From contig JAFMSR010000009.1 of assembly GCA_022818135.1 (NCBI GenBank), forward strand, positions 19,027,353-19,091,352: a DNA stretch of 64,000 bases, read 5' to 3'. The stretch is from Saxidomus purpurata (taxonomy: Eukaryota; Mollusca; Bivalvia; Venerida; Veneridae). Position 1 is the stretch's first letter. Each line of letters begins with the position of its first letter. Positions 60,771 through 64,000 of the stretch are shown piece after piece. Below the pieces are notes generated by a model, which worked only from the letters and a program-made list of their open reading frames with translations, made no database searches and had not been told where the DNA came from. The position numbers were made by a program, and so were the translations under genes.

Positions 60771-63143
60771 AGGTCCCATTGATTGAAAAAATTTCTTTTT
60801 AACATTTGAATATTATTCGTCAGCAAATGCAAATTTGACAATTTTTAACGAAAAATACCGAGTGGTTACCTGTCCGCAAGTCCATAAAGTTATCAAAAAA
60901 CACACCTGTACGGAAAGTGACGATAATATTTCCGGAAACCTACGAGCGGTAGTTCGGAATCGCTAGCCTGGAGTGACGTCACTTGCAGTACATTCGTGGC
61001 CGATAACAGGTACTCGAACAACAACGAAAGCGAGAATTTCATCTTATTAGGCATCTTCTGAGAGTAGAGATGAAGATATTTTGAGCCCGTAACGTATAGA
61101 ACGAAGTCCGTGTAATGTTATAAAATTATTTGATTAAAGTATAAAAATACAGCAGTTATGTCGAGTTTTTTTATATGCAAATGACACCAACTTCTGTTTC
61201 TGTTTGTTTCTATCAAAATAAAATCTATGTTTCATTTTTAAATGTGTAAGAAAAGTACCATTAAGTGTACCGAAACGATCTAAATGTACGCATGCACGTG
61301 AGTTCCAAACTATACAATTATGGACGATATTATATTTCCATTGATAATGAGAATGAGAACACAAATGCTAGATCTAATTACAATATCTAAAATGATAAGC
61401 TTGATTTTCCATGACACGTTTTCTTGTGGGTAGTTTAAAGAATTAGATTTACAATTGAATTAAGAATGTAAATCAAAATAGTTTACACGATTTTGTTGGT
61501 TAAAAAACAGTTCTGACGCAAATCTGTTTGAAAACTCATTATAATTAAAATCACGATAACTAATTAAATACGTGTCAAATTTCACTTTAAGAAAAATATT
61601 TCATTCGAGTTCATAAAATGCGTCATCGGCAACCAAAAAGATATACTTTCTGAACATTTAAAGGGTTGCTGGAAACTTTCTTTTGCTGAATTGCTTTCTA
61701 CCAAATTGTATATATTTATGTTTTTCAAGATTGAAACTTGAAAATAAATATAATTGTTTCATAATTTTAATTGGGCACTTTGCATGTTAATAAACTATAT
61801 TGTTGTTGTTTTTGTTGTTGTATATTGTTGTGTAATTATCAAATGCAATTGACCAGTGTGCAATATGCAATAATGTGTGACCAGTTAGATTGCTGGCATG
61901 GGGGCGCCAATTAACAACAAATCATATCGCATCCTTTGTTGTGACTTATGCCCTTGGGCTAGATTAACTGTAATTCCTTCAATGGTTAGATCTACGCTAA
62001 TTATTTACCATGGCAACGTTGTTAAAACGAGATATTGTTTAAGGATTTAAAAGTGATATGGATTACTGGAGTGTTCCGCATAATGTAAGTTAAACTTCTA
62101 GTAGAGTAACTGTTAGATTCTATATAGGGCCTTTGTTCTACATTATTTTTTAAAAATGATTTTAAATATAAATGCCAGCTTTGTTGATAAAAACTAGATC
62201 TTAAAAACATGTGTCTTAAATATCACCATTAAATATTCTGTAATAAAATACATTTTGTAACAAAAGTTTCAACCTAACATCCTCGTATATGATGTAATTA
62301 GGCATGATTTAAGTTATAGAAGTAAAGTTGAAATTCTAGATTGGAAAGGTTTGTAACAAACAAAGTCTTAATCTTGTTATAAGAAACTTATTCCTAAATA
62401 AAATAATTGAATTGAATAGATCGAGATCATTCTACAAAGGTCGAATTTAAAATACATTTTCTGTCGTTATGTCGTGCATGAGCGACTGAACGGACTTTCA
62501 ACGCTTGGACCGTTTCACGCAGTTGCCACTCTAGAATTTGAAACGTTCGTCATACAGTCACATGAAGTTCGGACCCGAAAAGTTGTATTTATAAAACATC
62601 CCGGGCCGACCATAAAACATATATAATTCCTATTATGTATGCTTGATAGTCGCGCCGGGGTATTTTATAAGAATGACTTTCCAGGGCCCAAACTTCATGC
62701 GACTGCGTTTCGTCCCTGTTGTCTTAGTCACTGACTTTTTATATTAGAGTCCAAAAGTTACTGGTGTTGGCTTATTCTCTCACTCCATTTGTTGCTGCAT
62801 CCACTCAGAACACACCAGGCGCCTCCCATTTACAAAAAAATATATAAATAGTAAGTTAATCGTGTTTTTACACGGAGTTTTGTGTGCTCGTTTACTACAA
62901 TGTAACGGATCTTTCTCGAGTACTGCAAGTGACGTCACACGGAAACTTTTCCGATATTTTACGGAAGTCGCCGAGGATCGTAATATTTGCGTTTCGGTGA
63001 AATACCGGCCAATTTGTATTTGTGATTTATGTCCCAATAAACACGTTTCTTGTCGAAAATTTCCGCCCAACTGGGTTCAGTGCACTTAATTAACAAATGG
63101 CTTACAAAATATTAACAGGTGAAATTTTCAATCAATGGGACCT
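60771..63143. mobile_element. 2.4-kb TTAA-flanked nonautonomous DNA transposon
   Basis: TTAA (60767-60770) then AGGTCCCATTGATTGAAAA on the left. On the right, the same 19 bases inverted end at 63143, followed by TTAA (63144-63147). A second shared block, GTGACGTCACTTGCAGTAC, lies 202 bp inside the left end (60973-60991) and, inverted, 205 bp inside the right end (62920-62938). TTAA target duplications suggest a piggyBac-type transposase acting in trans. The interior has no transposase ORF; ORFs at 62780-63089 are terminal-repeat sequence. Confidence 0.75.
62555..62705. repeat. 151-bp hairpin MITE nested in the TTAA element
   Basis: The ends CAGTCACATGAAGTTCGG and CCAAACTTCATGCGACTG are inverted copies. 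Internal GGCCGAC/GTCGCGCCGG and TTATAAAACATC/GTATTTTATAA segments also pair loosely. A solo end lies at 52243-52260. Confidence 0.75.
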
Positions 63144-63147
63144 TTAA

Positions 63148-64000
63148 ATGCAAAATTATATTAAAATTTCTGTTAACGAAATTTATATTTCTCTTTATTT
63201 ATAAGAACGGTAAATGACACTCTTTATCAATATAATAACTTAATGAATTAAATAATATACATGTATACAAACTACAACACTTTGGGTTATTCTTATTATA
63301 TTTATACAGTTGTAAGCACTAATTTACAGTTCGACTCTTTGATAAATCTATTCAGTGTGATTTTCATCTTGTCATATAATTTTTTTTATTCTATTGTGTG
63401 TATTAAGGAGTTAAATTTGCGGACATGGTTTTGATAAACTATCTTTCTTGAAGTTTCTGTACAAATCAATTTGAAGGTTCATGCCCCGGATGCCTCGAAT
63501 GTAGAAAGAAATCGTGTTTAATTTTAGTTTTGACGTAGCTACATGTATTCATACACTCGCGTCCATGGATCAAATCTATTTTGCATTCCAAATACTCGAC
63601 GGTGGCGCCAAATAATGCTTATACATTACAGTATACACGGACCATGTAGTCACAAGTGTTACAACTCTATCAAAAATATTAAGGCGAAAACCTGCCCAAA
63701 TATCTCAGCCTGAGCAGTAGCATAAATTATGCTCAAGTGATCTCATACGGTCTATTACAGTGTATCTAAGCCCCTATTATATCGCGTTTCAAGAGCGTTA
63801 TCGAAGTAGATGGTCATCAAAATTTCAAACTTTGTAAACAAACGTTGGTAACAAATGAACATTTACATGTATATACATTATTATTATATGTATTACAGTG
63901 ACGGATAATTGTCTAACATGACATTCTCTAAGACTACACAAAACGATGTTTGCGTCGAGTAATATTAAGAGAAGATAATTTTGCGTTGGAGACTGTACCC
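63148..64000. other. No gene recognised
   Basis: AT-rich flank beyond the TTAA element. No ORF of note. Confidence 0.45.

Overview
The window looks like nuclear DNA from a marine mollusc, most likely a bivalve. It is AT-rich, has GT-AG introns, has few protein-coding exons, and is crowded with tRNA-headed SINEs, hairpin MITEs and other short dispersed repeats. The palindrome ACATGT/TACATGTA recurs throughout, which fits bivalve genomes. The species cannot be fixed from sequence alone.

One gene is clear. A class A peptide GPCR runs left to right from 16970 to 25968 in eight exons with compatible phases, giving 440 visible residues. It matches the crustacean cardioactive peptide receptor (CCAPR) / neuropeptide S receptor family. 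All seven membrane segments and the hallmark motifs are present. The first coding exon or exons, which should carry the start codon and extracellular N-terminus, were not found. A poly(A) signal pair lies about 130 bp after the stop codon.

Layout. 1-16969: upstream DNA holding SINEs (560-676, 4190-4407, 15142-15240), paired repeats, a hAT-like GC-rich MITE region (8635-9060), a 135-bp hairpin (6799-6933), an array of GATATCAC-type repeats (11580-11880) and two weak exon-like ORFs (4411-4651 minus, 13474-13633 plus). 16970-26120: the receptor. 26150-33050: mostly unassigned sequence, with a dispersed repeat and a Penelope-like retroelement fragment at 27294-27500 minus. 33052-36905: two head-to-head copies of a GC-rich, CGTACG-studded element around a 1-kb spacer. 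36906-52500: SINEs at 37800-37990, 40701-40948 and 52325-52500, microsatellites, repeat copies, and a possible glutathione-peroxidase-like exon at 46922-47031. 52500-59550: almost featureless. 59551-60600: direct duplications and nested GTGATATAC palindromes. 60771-63143: a 2.4-kb TTAA-flanked element with symmetric terminal inverted repeats and a hairpin MITE inside it.

Only the receptor can be assigned a biological role. The rest is mobile-element sediment plus a few exon-like islands that need transcript evidence. Apart from the receptor exons and the weak candidates described, the open reading frames in the window have no protein-family signal.
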